Position numbers and translations under genes: made by a program. Positions 11,529 to 24,350 of a DNA stretch of 64,000 nucleotides are shown piece by piece (the first letter of the stretch is position 1; each line of letters starts with the position of its first letter). The notes below the pieces were generated by a model, which searched no databases, had not been told where the DNA came from, and saw nothing but the letters and a program-made list of their open reading frames with translations. The stretch is from Cotesia glomerata. Its lineage: Eukaryota; Arthropoda; Insecta; Hymenoptera; Braconidae. The stretch spans positions 26,808,758 through 26,872,757 of the forward strand of contig NC_058162.1 of assembly GCF_020080835.1 (NCBI RefSeq), read 5' to 3'.

Positions 11529-12010
11529 TATGAAAAAATGATGTGGGTACTCAAATGAAAGGTCTCGATGAGTGTAACATCGAGATGAGCTTATATCTTT
11601 TAAAATGTCAATAGTTCACAAGATACAAGGTCATTTCTTAATTATGTAACATATATAATATATATTTTAAAGATATAAGCTCATTTCGATGTTACACTCA
11701 TCAAGAGCTTTCATTTGAGTACCCACATGCATTTTTTATATATTTTTCATATATACATATATATAATATATATAAAATATATAAATATATGAAAAATTGA
11801 TGTGGGTACTCAAATGAAAGGTCTCGATAAATGTAACATCAGGATGAGCTTATATCTTTAAAAATGTCAATAGTTCACAAGATACAAGGTCATTTCTTAA
11901 TTATGTATCTAGAGATATTTTCGAATGCACCCTAAATACTTATCATCATAAATTGTCCATTGGTAAGAATAATATGAAACCATGAAAAGGCACAACTTTC
12001 CAATGATACC
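11340..12010 (-). mobile_element. Family A palindromic array, copy 3 (reverse orientation)
   Basis: Two modules with TTGAGTA(C/T)CCACATGCATTT and ATGTGGGTACTCAAATGAAA arms around long TA loops. The distal end has TTAATTATGTATCTAGAGAT and CACCCTAAATA as in copy 1. The hairpin end is missing on the left (similarity stops in TTGTTAAATTGTACTGTACT), so the copy is truncated or diverged. Confidence 0.6.
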
Positions 12011-13153
12011 AAATTTAACCATAAAAACCCATTTTATCACATCAATACACTGACCTCAAAATTTTGCTATAAATTCCCGACAAAATGGACTCTCTCCAGA
12101 ATCGATCAAAAAATCAATAACCAAACTGTTGATTTAACATTAATCAACAAAAGATTGATTACCAATCTCCAGGTAAGAATTCACCTGAAACAATTAATAA
12201 CTTGTTGGCTAAGCTGATATAAATCTTAATTTCATTTGAGAGGCATGTCGAATATCATTGGAGTTAACCTCTTACCTCAGGCGTGTCGGCTGTTACTGTT
12301 AGTACGGTAGCAAGAAGAAAGAAAGAATAACAAAAGTAGACACTTAAATCAACAATTGCTTATTGCTGAGTAGAGGTAGTTACAATCAGATGGAGTTTGA
12401 GAGTGGATGTGGTTTGTTAACGTGGAGGACATTGGAACGTTAGGGTGGGTGGTTTGTCCATGCCCATGGCCCCTGCATCCGGTTCATCCACATTATTTTG
12501 CACTCGTCTCTTTTATTTCTTCTCACCCGAGCAACTCTTAAGAAGAAATAATAATAAGAAGAATAAGGTCTATTTATACATCAACATCCACCGTAGAATA
12601 AGAATAAGAAAAAGGAATAAGAAAATGTTCCACCTGGGCCACGGGGACATGCTTGGAGTCTGTTCTTGTGCTGGACCGCACGACCGACATTCTTATTCTC
12701 TAAGAGTACAACCAGAGACTGAGTAGTTCTTAAACCAGAACGAGAAGGAGAATCAGAGTAGCATACAGTAGCACTTGTTTCTTTGGACGGTGGTGTAGTG
12801 GGTACTGAGCTAAGAGTTTTATCGCGATTACTGTATACCGGTCACGCAAACTATTCCCGAGGAACAGAATACAGCTACCGATTCTCGATCACTGAGTTTT
12901 GTTCACTGTCCTCATTATCGCACTACATATATACTTTGATTGTAAGAATGTTGTACTTAAGTTCCTAGTATATTTAGTACGCAGTAACGCTAAGAGGCGA
13001 CGCTATAACAGCGGTGTATTCGAGAATACTTAAGGAGGTTCGAGCGAATCTAATGTAAAAAATAATTTCCAACTTTGAGCTTTAAAATTAAGTATACAAA
13101 TCAATAAATACGTCATTTATTTAATTCAAACATTTTAAAAAGAGTCACCGTTT
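12011..13153. other. Unique DNA, GC-richer 12240-13060, no firm gene
   Basis: A minus-strand frame ending FLLATVLTVTADTPE is followed by a donor GAG|GTAAGA near 12290. It is signal-peptide-like, but no ATG opens that frame and no good upstream acceptor is seen. On the plus strand CTCCAG|GTAAGA near 12171 is another donor-like site. Low-complexity AAGAAGAATAAG runs occur at 12540-12630. Confidence 0.25.
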
Positions 13154-13915
13154 ACACGGAAAAAAGTAAACTGTAATATTCACTCAGATTCTGGTTGATT
13201 TTTATAGTTTTAAACAGTAAAGCGGACATCGGGGTGGCAAAAATATAAATATTACAGAACTTAATGTAGAAAGTATAAAAGCCACAATTTATAATTTAAT
13301 ATCCAAAATAAGTGATTAGTAGCTGTCACTATAGTAAATAACGACTCTTTTATCTTAAAAAATTACAGTTTCAAACAGTAAAAATTGCCATTTCAATATA
13401 TACTCGATATTATGAGGAGAAGGGGAACTTAGATGAAAGAGAAGGGAGTCTCACTCTGGGAGAATTTAACATTTAAAACAGTAAAAATTATACTATTAAA
13501 ATACACATTTTAACAGTCCAAGTAAGTCAATAATTACAGTTTGATTTTTAGCGTTGCGTTTAAAATTTACCATTTTACTTTGTAAATATTGACGTTGCTT
13601 GTATTAGAAATTTACTAATTTTATTTTATATTTTTTACATATCATAAGATCATTTTTTAGGTACGAAATGATAAATATCAAAGTCTAAATTCTTAATTAT
13701 TATACGTTAACATTTTAGACATTTAAATAGCGAATATTACTGTTTGAAATAGTATTTTCTTCCATGTAAAGAGTAAATTGTAACGTTTAATTGATAAATA
13801 TTCTAAAGTGAATAGTAAAATCACGATTTAACTGTTTGAAATGGTAATTTTTATCAGTTGATCATTACTTATTATAAATCGACTGTTATTTATTACAGTT
13901 TACTTTTTTCCGTGT
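13154..13915. mobile_element. Family D MITE, copy 1
   Basis: Perfect 25-bp terminal inverted repeats begin ACACGGAAAAAAGTAAACTG at 13154 and end with the complement at 13915. Reading the ends as CACGG...CCGTG leaves TA on each side, compatible with a Tc1/mariner-type TA target duplication. The 762-bp body has no transposase. Confidence 0.85.
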
Positions 13916-13983
13916 ACAGCGTTGGATAATAAGATTAATCAAATCAAGAAAGTAATTTATGAAGGAAATTTAAGGAAAGACTC

Positions 13984-14745
13984 ACACTGAAAAAAGTAAA
14001 CTGTAATATTTACTCGGATTCCGGTTAATTTTTATAGTTTTAAACAGTAAAGCGGACATCGGGGTGGCAAAAATATAAATATTACAGAACTTAATGTAGA
14101 AAGTATAAAAGCCACAATTTATAATTTAATATCCAAAATAAGTGATTAGTAGCTGTCACTATAGTAAATAACGACTATTTTATCTTAAAAAATTACAGTT
14201 TCAAACAGTAAAAATTGCCATTTCAATATATACTCGATATTATGAGGAGAAGGGGAACTTAGATGAAAGAGAAGGGAGTCTCACTCTGGGAGAATTTAAC
14301 ATTTAAAACAGTAAAAATTATACTATTAAAATATACATTTTAACAGTCCAAGCAAGTCAATAATTACAGATTGATTTTTAGCTTTGCGTTTAAAATTTAC
14401 CATTTTACTTTGTAAATATTGACGTTGCTTGTATTAGAAATTTACTAATTTTATTTTATACTTTTTACATATCATAAGATCATTTTTTAGGTACGAAATG
14501 ATAAATATCAAAGTCTGAATTATTAATTATTATACGTTAACATTTTAGACATTTAAATAGCGAATATTACTATTTGAAGAAGTATTTTCTTCCATGTAAA
14601 GAGTAAATTGTAACGTTTAAATGGTAAATATTATAAAGTGAATAGTAAAATCACGATTTTACTGTTTAAAATGGTAATTTTTAGCAGTTGATCATTACTT
14701 ATTATAAATCGACTATTATTTATTGCAGTTTACTTTTTTCCGTGT
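13984..14745. mobile_element. Family D MITE, copy 2
   Basis: Same orientation as copy 1, also exactly 762 bp, with only scattered substitutions in the body. The left TIR has one change (ACACTGAAAAAAG) and the right TIR one (TATTGCAGTTT). A 68-bp spacer separates it from copy 1. Confidence 0.85.
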
Positions 14746-15348
14746 AGTTACTTAGATATTAAATTTTAAAAATCAGATATTTTATCTCCTTATACACGGG
14801 CTTTTATGGCGGACAAACGTTTTGTCGAGTCTTTAATTATTTTTTTAAATATTAACCTCCCAACTTTAACGGATAAAAAATTATACACAAGAAACTTGGA
14901 TTATTGCAAAATATAAAAACAATTTAATAATAACACTTTACCGATATAATTTTTGAAATATTTAAAGTCAAATTTTATGTTTGTAACTGGTTTATCGTCA
15001 GCCATTTATTCGAATAAAGATTTGACAACATCGCGTCAACAGCTGAGAAAAAAGAAAAGAATAGAAATATAGTTACAGAGAGAGAAATGTTTAACTCACA
15101 CACTCATCCACGTCTCAGTTATGGGTATAATCAAGCGCGCTATTGCCAAATCTGTTTATTTACTCCGGCAAGTATAATAAATACCAAAGTCATTTTATTA
15201 CTTTACTTTATTAAAAAAGTAAAATCATCAATTATTAAATTGTTTAAATTAAAATAGAGAATTTTGACGAATATTGGGAAGAGTAAAATTAAAAAAAAAT
15301 TTTAACACTATTTTGACTCATTAGTTACGCTCGAACTTCCTTAACCTC

Positions 15349-15400
<52 letters not shown>

Positions 15401-15486
15401 GGTTGCTATTATTACCGTGTACCTGCTTATGGAATTTAATTAGAAGGGAGATATTTGAAAAAAACATGTTTGAATATTATCAATTG
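14746..15486. other. AT-rich DNA with (TTA)n microsatellite
   Basis: A TTA/ATT microsatellite of about 17 units occupies 15350-15400. No gene supported. Confidence 0.5.
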
Positions 15487-16836
15487 ATCTCTAATATCGA
15501 TTCGACGCCTTTTTTGTAAATTTGCAATACATGTAGTCGAATCTATTAAGTTAGCAAGTTCAATTCAAATCTATCTTAATTTAGTGACTAAGTGTGTAAC
15601 CATAATTGGTCTTGTTTAAATCCTATTGTCTAAATCTTACACTATTCTAATAGAAATAATAAAGTTTTCACTAGATTTAAACCAGTAACTGGCCAGCAAT
15701 ATCGAGTAAGAACTAGACATCGCGCCACCTACTAAGTCATAAACATTGCTATACAAATTAATATTTATTTATTTATTGATTTTTTATCAATCGTTGATTT
15801 ACGTTAGATTTAATTGTTAATTTTTTAAAACAAATCTTTTGATATTTCTGATCATGAGAATATTGATAACCTCAAAACTTTCAATTCAAAATTGACAGTT
15901 TTTTCAAAGCCGCCATGTTTTATTGGATCTGTTGTGAAACTGGCCAGTTACTTGACAGAAACTCGAAATTATACTGGCCAGTTTTTGGTTAAAGTCTAGT
16001 TGAACTGGCAAGTTACTGCCCAAAAACTCCATTTCATTTCTACTAGGGACACCAGACGAATTTAAAGAAAAATGTACTCTATATCTATTAAATCAGGAGT
16101 TTAATTTTGGACTTGATGCTTAGACGTGATACGTTGATATGTTTATAATATGTATGAGCGATGATTAATGTCCCTATGTACTATGTGTTATAAATTATAA
16201 AATTAAATTAGAATAGCTGATAACATTGTTCAAAATTAGTATTAAAGAAATATGGTCCCAAGAAGTTTACTCCAGGATCGAAGGAAGTAAATAAATAGAT
16301 AAATTAATGTTTGAAGGTTATAATTTTTTGCGGGAATCTCGCCATAGAGAGGTCGCTTACCTCTGTACTAATAGTTAACCTTAGTTATAAAAACTCACAC
16401 ATTAACCTTATATATTACCTTGTACTAATTATACTGGCCAGTTTTTGGTTAAAGTCTAGTTGAACTGGCTAGTTACTGGCCAAAAACTCGATTTTATTTC
16501 TACTGGGGACACTTGACGAATTTAAAGAAAAATGCACTTTATATCTATTAAATCAGGAGTTTAATTTTGGACTTGATACTTAGATATGATACGTTGATAT
16601 GTTTATAATATGTATGAACGATGATTAATGTCCCTTTGTACTATGTGTTATAAATTATAAAATTATAAAATTAAATTAGAATAGCTAATAACATTGTTCA
16701 AAATTTGTATTAAAGAAATATGGTCCTAAGGAGTTTACTCCAGGATCGAAGCAAATAAATTGACATTATACTGGCCAGTTTCTGGTTGAACTGCCTAGTT
16801 ACTGGTCAAAAACTCGATTTCATTTCTACTAGAGAT
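15487..16836 (-). mobile_element. Family B element, copy 2 (reverse orientation), with shared flank
   Basis: From the left: the 160-bp flank in common with copy 1 (15487-15645), the distinct end with GCCGCCATGTTTTATTGG, then units with TTCCTACTTGG-type CTGGCCAGTT junctions and GGTCGCTTACCTC. It ends in CATTTCTACTAGAGATCATA near 16836. The last unit is shortened, jumping from CAGGATCGAAGCAAATAAAT to ACATTATACTGGCC. Confidence 0.75.
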
Positions 16837-17734
16837 CATAAGTAACTATTTATTATCTACTACAAAATAGCTAAAAGCTTAGTTAAGTGGAACGATTAAG
16901 CTCTATAAGGGATGACAATATCGATGTATTGGAGGATAAAAAGAGACGATGGATGGTGACATGACCAAGGTACTTTACGCCAAGTACTTTTACCTCGATT
17001 TAGATCTATCTGGAATATATATCGTGGAATCGAGTGTATCTTGAGAGAAAAGGCTGCTCATGAATTATTCTACCGAGGAATCCTTCTTACTCTTAGGAGA
17101 GTCCAACACCACTGCCATCTATATCTTTTTCTTCTTCTTGCTCTTGTACTTATTCCCGAGACAAGATGCCGTGCTCTCTATGCGTTTATCGTCTCCACTG
17201 TCATTTATTAAGGATCATCTGGTACAAAACCGCCGGATTTAAAAACTGGATATTTGTTTTATATAAAATACTATCTTGACTAATAAATAATCCTTAATTA
17301 ACCTTTTTGTTACTAATCTAATAATTTAACTAGAGATTTAGCTTAACTCTTTTGTTCTGAAGAATCAAAAATTTAATACCGAATATTGTTTGGAAGTGTT
17401 AAATAAACTTGAGAGTTTCAGAGCTAATGAATGCTTCTTAGAGAGGAAATTTAGGGAGTCTCAGTTGGATGCACATAATAGCTGCAGTGTGATCTCACTG
17501 ATTTATACTTAATTGTCCGCGTGCGAAACTCGGGGTTATGTTCTTCAGACTCTCAACATTTTTATGGATATGTTCTTTATTTATTTATTTATTTATTTAT
17601 GTAGTGAGACATTAGTTTGCTTTTTGCGTTCACTGAGTTTGTAAATTTATACATTAGAAATAATTGTAGTGTTTATTATCAAGATAAGGTTAAGTCTTGT
17701 TTACGACGCCATTTTTTTAAACCAGAAAATTTAA
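16837..17734. other. Unique AT-rich DNA, no gene recognised
   Basis: A TTTA tetranucleotide run lies at 17577-17601. The short open frame beginning at 17060 has no splice support. Confidence 0.35.
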
Positions 17735-18575
17735 CTAGATAATTAAGAAATTACCTTGTATTTTGTGAACTATTGACATTTTTAAAGATATAAGCTCACT
17801 CCGATATTACACTCATCAAGAGCTTTCATTTGAATACCCACATCAATTTTTCATATATTTTATATATTTATATATACCATAAATACTATATATATAAAAT
17901 ATATATGAAAAGTGCCACGTGGGTACTTAAATGAAAGGTCTTGATGTGTGTAACGTTGAAATGAGTTTATATCTTAAAAAATGTCAAAAATTAAGAAAAT
18001 TACCTTGTATTTTGTGAACTATTGACATTTTTAAAGATATAAGCTCATTCCGATGTTACACTCATCAAGAACTTTCATTTGAGTACCCACATCAATTTTT
18101 CATATATTTATATATATTATATATATGTATATATGAAAAATATATCAAAAATATATGTGGGTACTCAAATTAAAGCTCTTGATGAGTGTAATATTAGGAT
18201 GAGCTTATATATTTAAAAATATCGATAATTTAAAAATGGCCTCGTATCTTGTGAACAACTGCCATTTTTAAAGATATAAGCACATCTTGATGTTACACTC
18301 ATCAAGAGCTTTCATTTGAGTACCCACATCAATTTTTCATATATTTTATATATTTATATATATTATATATATGTATATATAAAAAATATATCAAAAATGC
18401 ATGTGGGTACTCAAATGAAAGCTCTTGATGAATGTAACATCGGGATGAGCTTATATCTTAAAAAACGTCAATATTTAAGAAAGTACAGTGCAATTTAACA
18501 AAAGTCATTATTTAATAAAGCAAAATTTTATTTATTTATAGTTCACAAGTCACATAGTGACTGCAAGGTTGCCAG
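17735..18575 (+). mobile_element. Family A palindromic array, copy 4
   Basis: Three palindromic modules are spaced about 240 bp. The end shows an internally shortened hairpin, AGTCAC-ATA-GTGACT (18549-18563), followed by GCAAGGTTGCCAGT. CCAG replaces the CTAG seen in copy 2. Confidence 0.6.
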
Positions 18576-19705
18576 TTTTTTTATTAAAAAAATTTATCTG
18601 AATTTACAGCAATAATCGGATGATCTTTATAGTGTAATCAGTTCGCTACAAATAAATAAAAATTTTTTTACACGTGAGTGCCGTTATTCAGTGAGAAAAA
18701 AGCTCGCCACGGCTAGGTAATGATTTATTAATGATTTATAATCATAACCTAATGCAATAAATAACAGAGTAATGGCGGATTAATTAAGACAATATTATAT
18801 GAATGGTGAATTAAAAATAAATAAGAATGATAATTTAAAAAATGAGAATATGATCATGTCTTTCGGAAGTTGAGGAGTACAAATGTGACGAGGTATATCA
18901 ACTAATTACCGGTCGTGTAATATAATTAACCGTTTATAAGGTACAACAAGTCGATCGTGGAGCTTTACCGTTACTAGACAACCCACGGAAGAGGACTATA
19001 TATAAATGTATATAGATATATAAAACCGGAGATTAATCTCACGATAAAATTACTACCCCGCAAACGCAACATGGTTTATTAAAAATCCTTTTCTTTTAAA
19101 TCCCGGTCTCAGTATAACTACTTAACATTTATTTTTACGATCTGTTTTTACACAACTCACTGTTAAAATTATTCAAGAATCTATTTACCCAGTTATTTTA
19201 AACCGATTTATAGTTTTTTCAATTACCGATTCTCCTTTTCAATTTAGTAATTACTGTTACGATCCCAGACCACGGTAGCATCTTCATCCTTATGGTTATT
19301 ATCATCATCATAATCCTCAATCCTCGTTACAACCTAACTCATAAATATTTTAGACCTGGAATGTCGTTGTGCATAAATTAACTTCATGGAACTTTGCAAT
19401 GTTTTGAGTACTTTATATACCGGGTGTCTTTATTTATTAATATTTTAAATAAATATTTTTATTATTTTATTTGTTTGCATTTACAATGTTAAGTGCTTGT
19501 AAATAATTTAAAAAAGTATTTATTCTATTACTTAAAAGATAAAAAAACACTGTTTACTCATTAATAATTAATTAAATTATTTACTTCTTTAATTACATCG
19601 GAATCTAACAACAATTTTTTTTTAACTTCTAAATATTTATTACAAGTTTTTGTGATTAAAATTCCATATTTTTCCCTGAGAAAATTAGATTAATTATTAA
19701 TTTTT
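18576..19705. other. AT-rich DNA, no gene recognised
   Basis: Scattered moderately GC-rich patches (18870-19080, 19250-19340) carry no open frame with splice sites. Confidence 0.35.
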
Positions 19706-20016
19706 TTAGCAACCTTGCAGTCACTGCGTGACTGCCGTGACTTGTGAATTATAAATAAATAAAATTTTGCTTTATTAAATAATAACATTTGTTAAATTGC
19801 ACTGTACTTTCTTAAATATTGACGTTTTTAAAAATATAAGCTCATTCTGATGTTACACTCATCAAGAGCTTTCATTTGAGTACCCACATGCATTTTTTAT
19901 ATATTTTTCATATATACATATATATAATATATATTTTAAAGATATAAGCTCATTTTGATGTTACACTCATCAAGAGCTTTCATTTGAGTACCCACATGCA
20001 TTTTGATATATTTTTT

Positions 20017-20083
<67 letters not shown>

Positions 20084-20990
20084 AAATATATGAAAAATTG
20101 ATGTGGGTACTCAAATGAAAGGTCTCAATGAGAGTACCATCGCAGTGAGCTTATACCGTTAAAAATGTCTATTTTTCACAGGATACAAAGTAATTTCTTA
20201 ATTATTGACATTTTTTACGATATAAACTCATTTCGATGTTACATTCATCGAGACCTTTCATTTAAGTACCCACATCAATTTTTCATATATTTTATATATT
20301 TATATATATCATATATATGTATATATGAAAAATATATCAAAATTGCATGTGGGTACTCAAATGAAAGGTCTCGATGAGAGTACCATCGCAGTGAGCTTAT
20401 ACCGTTAAAAATGTCTATTTTTCACAAGATACAAAGTAATTTCTTAATTATTAACATTTTTTACGATATAAACTCATTTCGATGTTACATTCATCGAGAC
20501 CTTTCATTTAAGTACCCACATCAATTTTTCATATATTTTATATATTTATATATATCACTTATATGTATATATGAAAAATATATCAAAATTGCATGTGGGT
20601 ACTCAAATGAAAGGTCTTAATGAGTGTAACATCGGGATGAGCATATATCTTTAAAAATATCAATAGTTTACAAGATACAAGGTCATTTTTTAATTATTGA
20701 CATTTTTTACGATATAAACTCATTTCGATGTTACACTCATTGAGACCTTTCATTTGAGTATCTACATTAATTTTTCATATATTTTATATATTTATGTATA
20801 TCATATATATGTGTATATGAAAAATATATTAAAAATACATGTGGGTATTCAAATGAAAGGTCTTGATGAGTGCATCGGGATGAACTTATATCTTTAAAAA
20901 TGACAATATTTCACAAGATACAAGGTCATTTCTTAATTATGTATCTGGAGATATTTTCAAATACAGCCTAAATATCATAATAAATTGACT
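19706..20990 (-). mobile_element. Family A palindromic array, copy 5 (longest, reverse orientation)
   Basis: It begins with the reverse-complemented end: CTAA (19709-19706), then the 8-bp hairpin GCAGTCAC (19717-19724) TGC GTGACTGC (19728-19735). About five palindromic modules follow. Two neighbours (20155-20400 and 20400-20640) are almost identical, showing recent local duplication. A (TA)n of about 50 bp sits in one loop (20022-20074). The distal end is TTAATTATGTATCTGGAGAT. Confidence 0.7.
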
Positions 20991-22090
20991 ATCTGGGACA
21001 CAAAATTTTTCTTATTCTTTTAATAATAAGGATGAAAATAAAAAATCTCGAAAAATAAGAAAACAATTGAGAAAGACAATTGTTGAGTGCATTACTCAAC
21101 TTACGGTCCAGCAACCTGTTACCGGTTACCGATTATTCGCTCGTCAAGTCAGCCGTCTCACCCACACACTCGAATTTATTACTCACATACTCACACATAC
21201 TGACATAATCTCAAGTTCATGCTTCGTATATAATACAGTGAAGTTGCTGTTACAAGAAAATACTTGGTTTCTCTTTTCCCCGTACGTATATTGTATATTC
21301 TATATACAAAATAAAACAAGAATATACAATATAGGATCTCGGATGTTCCATGTTCAGGTTCAGGTTCAGGTCTTTGGCTCTTGTACGCATTCCTCGGAGC
21401 CCGGTCTCAATTACGCAATTAAATGAAGTTAAATTCAGATGCCAGTCTTCTTGTACAAGATGCCTTCACCTCAACTTTAAATTCATAATAATAATAACAT
21501 CAATAATGATGATAAAAGTGCAAGGTAAACCTGTTACGGTCAAGTTCTTCGATTTTATACACAATGTAATAAATATATAATGTAATATAATAATTGCAAG
21601 TAATACAATAATTTAATTACATGTCTATTCATGTTTACATTAATTACGCAACAATACTAATTTGTTTGTTTGATTTCACTTAAACCAAATGTCGGGCAAT
21701 TTATTTATTTATTTATTATTAAAGCCGACTTTTTATTCTTGAAATATTATTCGGTAGATTTTAAGAAGGTGAGCAATAAAATGAAATATGTGAATGTAGA
21801 TATTATGAGGATCGTATTTTATTGGCAATAATTCAAAGAGATCCTACACGTGGTTATGACTTGACAGTTGTGACATACATTGAGGTTATATTGTTTCATG
21901 TTAATCAACGAGCCGGCACGGGGCAATGACCACGTATTATATGTTAGAGTACAACTGCCCGAATGAACTTTTAACTCATGTTAGACAACTGGATTTTTTA
22001 TTTTTTAAATGGGTTAATCAGATTTTAAATACAAAATTTTTTATAAAGAGGTTATGAGACTGACGGACATTTTGTGGTTACTATTAGAGA
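20991..22090. other. Unique DNA, no gene recognised
   Basis: A 119-codon frame at 21067-21426 contains a VQVQVQ-type repeat from CAGGTT iteration and resembles no known protein. It is not called. Confidence 0.3.
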
Positions 22091-23596
22091 TCTCTAGTAT
22101 AAATGAAATCGAATTTTTGGCAAGTATAATTAGTATGAGGTAATATATACGCTTAATGTGTAAGATTTTATAAATAAGGTTAACTATTAGTATGTCCAAA
22201 ATTAAACTACTGATTTAATAGATATAAAGTGCATTTTTCTTTAAATTCGTCAAGTGTCCCCAGTAGAAATGAAATCGAGTTTTTGGCCAGTAACTAGCCA
22301 GTTCAAATAGACTTTAACCAAAAACTGGCCAGTATAATTAGTATAAGGTAATATATAAGGTTAATGTGTGAGTTTTTACAACTAAGGTTAACTATTAGTA
22401 CGGAGATAAGCGACCTCTCTATTGGCGAGATTCCCGCAAAAAATTATAACCTTCAAAATATTAGTTTATCTATTTATTTATTTGCTTCGATCCTGGAGTA
22501 AACTCCTTGGGACCATATTTCTATAATACTAATTTTGAACAATGTTATTAGCTATTCTAATTTAATTTTATAATTTTATAATTTATAACACAGAGTACAT
22601 AGGGACATTAATCATCGCTCATACATATTATAAACATATCAATGTATCACATCTAAGCATCAAGTCCAAAATTAAACTCCTGATTTAATAGATATAAAGT
22701 ACATTTTTCTTTAAATTCGTCTGGTGTCCCTAGTAGAAATGAAATGGAGTTTTTGGGCAGTAACTAGCCAGTTCAACTAGACTTTAACCAAAAACTGGCC
22801 AGTATAATTAGTACAAGGTAATATATAAGGTTAATGTGTGAGTTTTTACAACTAAGGTTAACTATTAGTACGGAGAAAAGCGACCTCTCTATTGGCGAGA
22901 TTCCCGCAAAAAATTATAACCTTCAAAATATTAATTTATCTATTTATTTATTTGCTTCGATCCTGGAGTAAACTCCTTGGGACCATATTTCTTTAATACT
23001 AATTTTGAACAATGTTATTAGCTATTCTAATTTAATTTTATAATTTTATAATTTATAACACAGAGTACATAGGGACATTAATCATCGCTCATACATATTA
23101 TAAACATATCAACGTATCACATCTAAGCATCGTCCAAAATTAAACTCCTGATTTAATAGATATAGAGTACATTTTTCTTTAAATTCGTCAAGTGTCCCCA
23201 GTAGAAATGAAATGGAGTTTTTGGGCAGTAACTAGCCAGTTCAACTAAACTTTAACCAGAAACTGGCCAGTATAGTATCGAGTTTCTGTCAAGTAACTGG
23301 CCAGTTTCACAACAGATCCAATAAAACATGGCGACTTAGAAAAAACTGTCAATTTTGAATTAAAAGTTTTAAGGTTATCAATATTTTCATGATCAGAAAT
23401 ATCAAAAGATTTGTTTTAAAAAATTAACAATTAAATCTAACATAAATCAACGATTGATAAAAAATTAATAAATAAATAAATATTAATTTGTATAACAATA
23501 TTTACGACTTAGGTGGCGCGATTTCTAGTTCTTACTCGATATCGCTGGCCAGTTACTGGTTTAAGTCCAGTGAAAACTTTATTATTTCTACTAGAA
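22091..23596 (+). mobile_element. Family B element, copy 3
   Basis: Starts CTAGTATAAATGAAATCGAA and ends TTATTATTTCTACTAGAAAT, so the ends are imperfect inverted repeats of the CTAGTAGAAAT type. Inside are a shortened first unit, two full units of about 470 bp and the distinct right end with AAAACATGGCGAC. No coding frame. Confidence 0.78.
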
Positions 23597-24260
23597 ATTA
23601 CCACAGATCCTAAAAATGCATTGCATTTATTAATCTTTAGGATCTATTTAACGAAATAAAAAATAATTTTATTAAATAAATTATTTTTTACGAAATTTGG
23701 AGTTTGTGCAACAAACCATGAATATCCTAAAAATTACGTAAGGTCATTCAACTGACACCAGTTATACGAACTTTTTTTTCGGCAAGAATTTCGCATAGAA
23801 ACGTTTTGAGAATAAATCTTATCCGTTTACATTGTCTACGTGAATATGTGTGCGTATAAAAAAAAATTGAGAATTAAAGACGTTTACGGCCCGGAATTTT
23901 AATGCACGAACAGGAAAATCCTCAAGCCTAATTATTGTCTAATTATTTACAATTGACAAGTGATAAGTGATAAGTTATGAGATAAAGTCTGAGGATTGGT
24001 CAAAAAAAAAAAAAAAGGGACCAATGGAAGAATAAATCGGCGAACAGTTATAGTAACTAGAACGATTATGTAAAGTATGCGTGAGAATAGGATCGATTTG
24101 CAGTCATCCGAAGTATAATCGTTATGTACGTGGGTCATGCCGTGCCCGTCGATTACTTTATACGTTTTACATTACACTGCGTTAAACATTTAGCGTTTAA
24201 CGATGAAAGCAAATCAAACATGGGCAAAATGGAGGAATAAAATATATAAATTAAGTCCAC
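23597..24260. other. Unique DNA upstream of a candidate first exon
   Basis: No repeat family recognised. It could include promoter or 5'UTR of the frame starting at 24261, but no TATA or initiator can be assigned. Confidence 0.25.
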
Positions 24261-24350
24261 ATGTTAACGCGTTGGAATTTGATGACCGACGTGCAACGAC
24301 TTGGTAATTTGGGTACCGATAATTTCGCAAGAAATAATATTTCAATGAGG
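24261..24350 (+). CDS. Candidate first coding exon, 30 codons, unknown protein
   Basis: An ATG at 24261 with an in-frame TAA six bases upstream opens exactly 30 codons to the strong donor ATGAGG|GTAAGTAAAT. The peptide starts MLTRWNLMTDVQRLG and ends NFARNNISMR. The composition is less AT-biased than the surroundings. No homology is recognised, and the Kozak context (CAC before ATG) is ordinary. It may equally be untranslated exon sequence. Confidence 0.3.

Noticed and set aside
12265..12350. Signal-peptide-like minus-strand frame ending at GAG|GTAAGA
   Set aside because: A stop occurs upstream without any ATG between, and no clear acceptor. Kept only as a note on the region.
10149..20620. 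Several 60-70 codon frames with Ile-Tyr runs (10149, 11351, 18316, 20165, 20411)
   Set aside because: They translate the arms and TATA loops of family A palindromic modules. Similarity between them is that of the repeat DNA.
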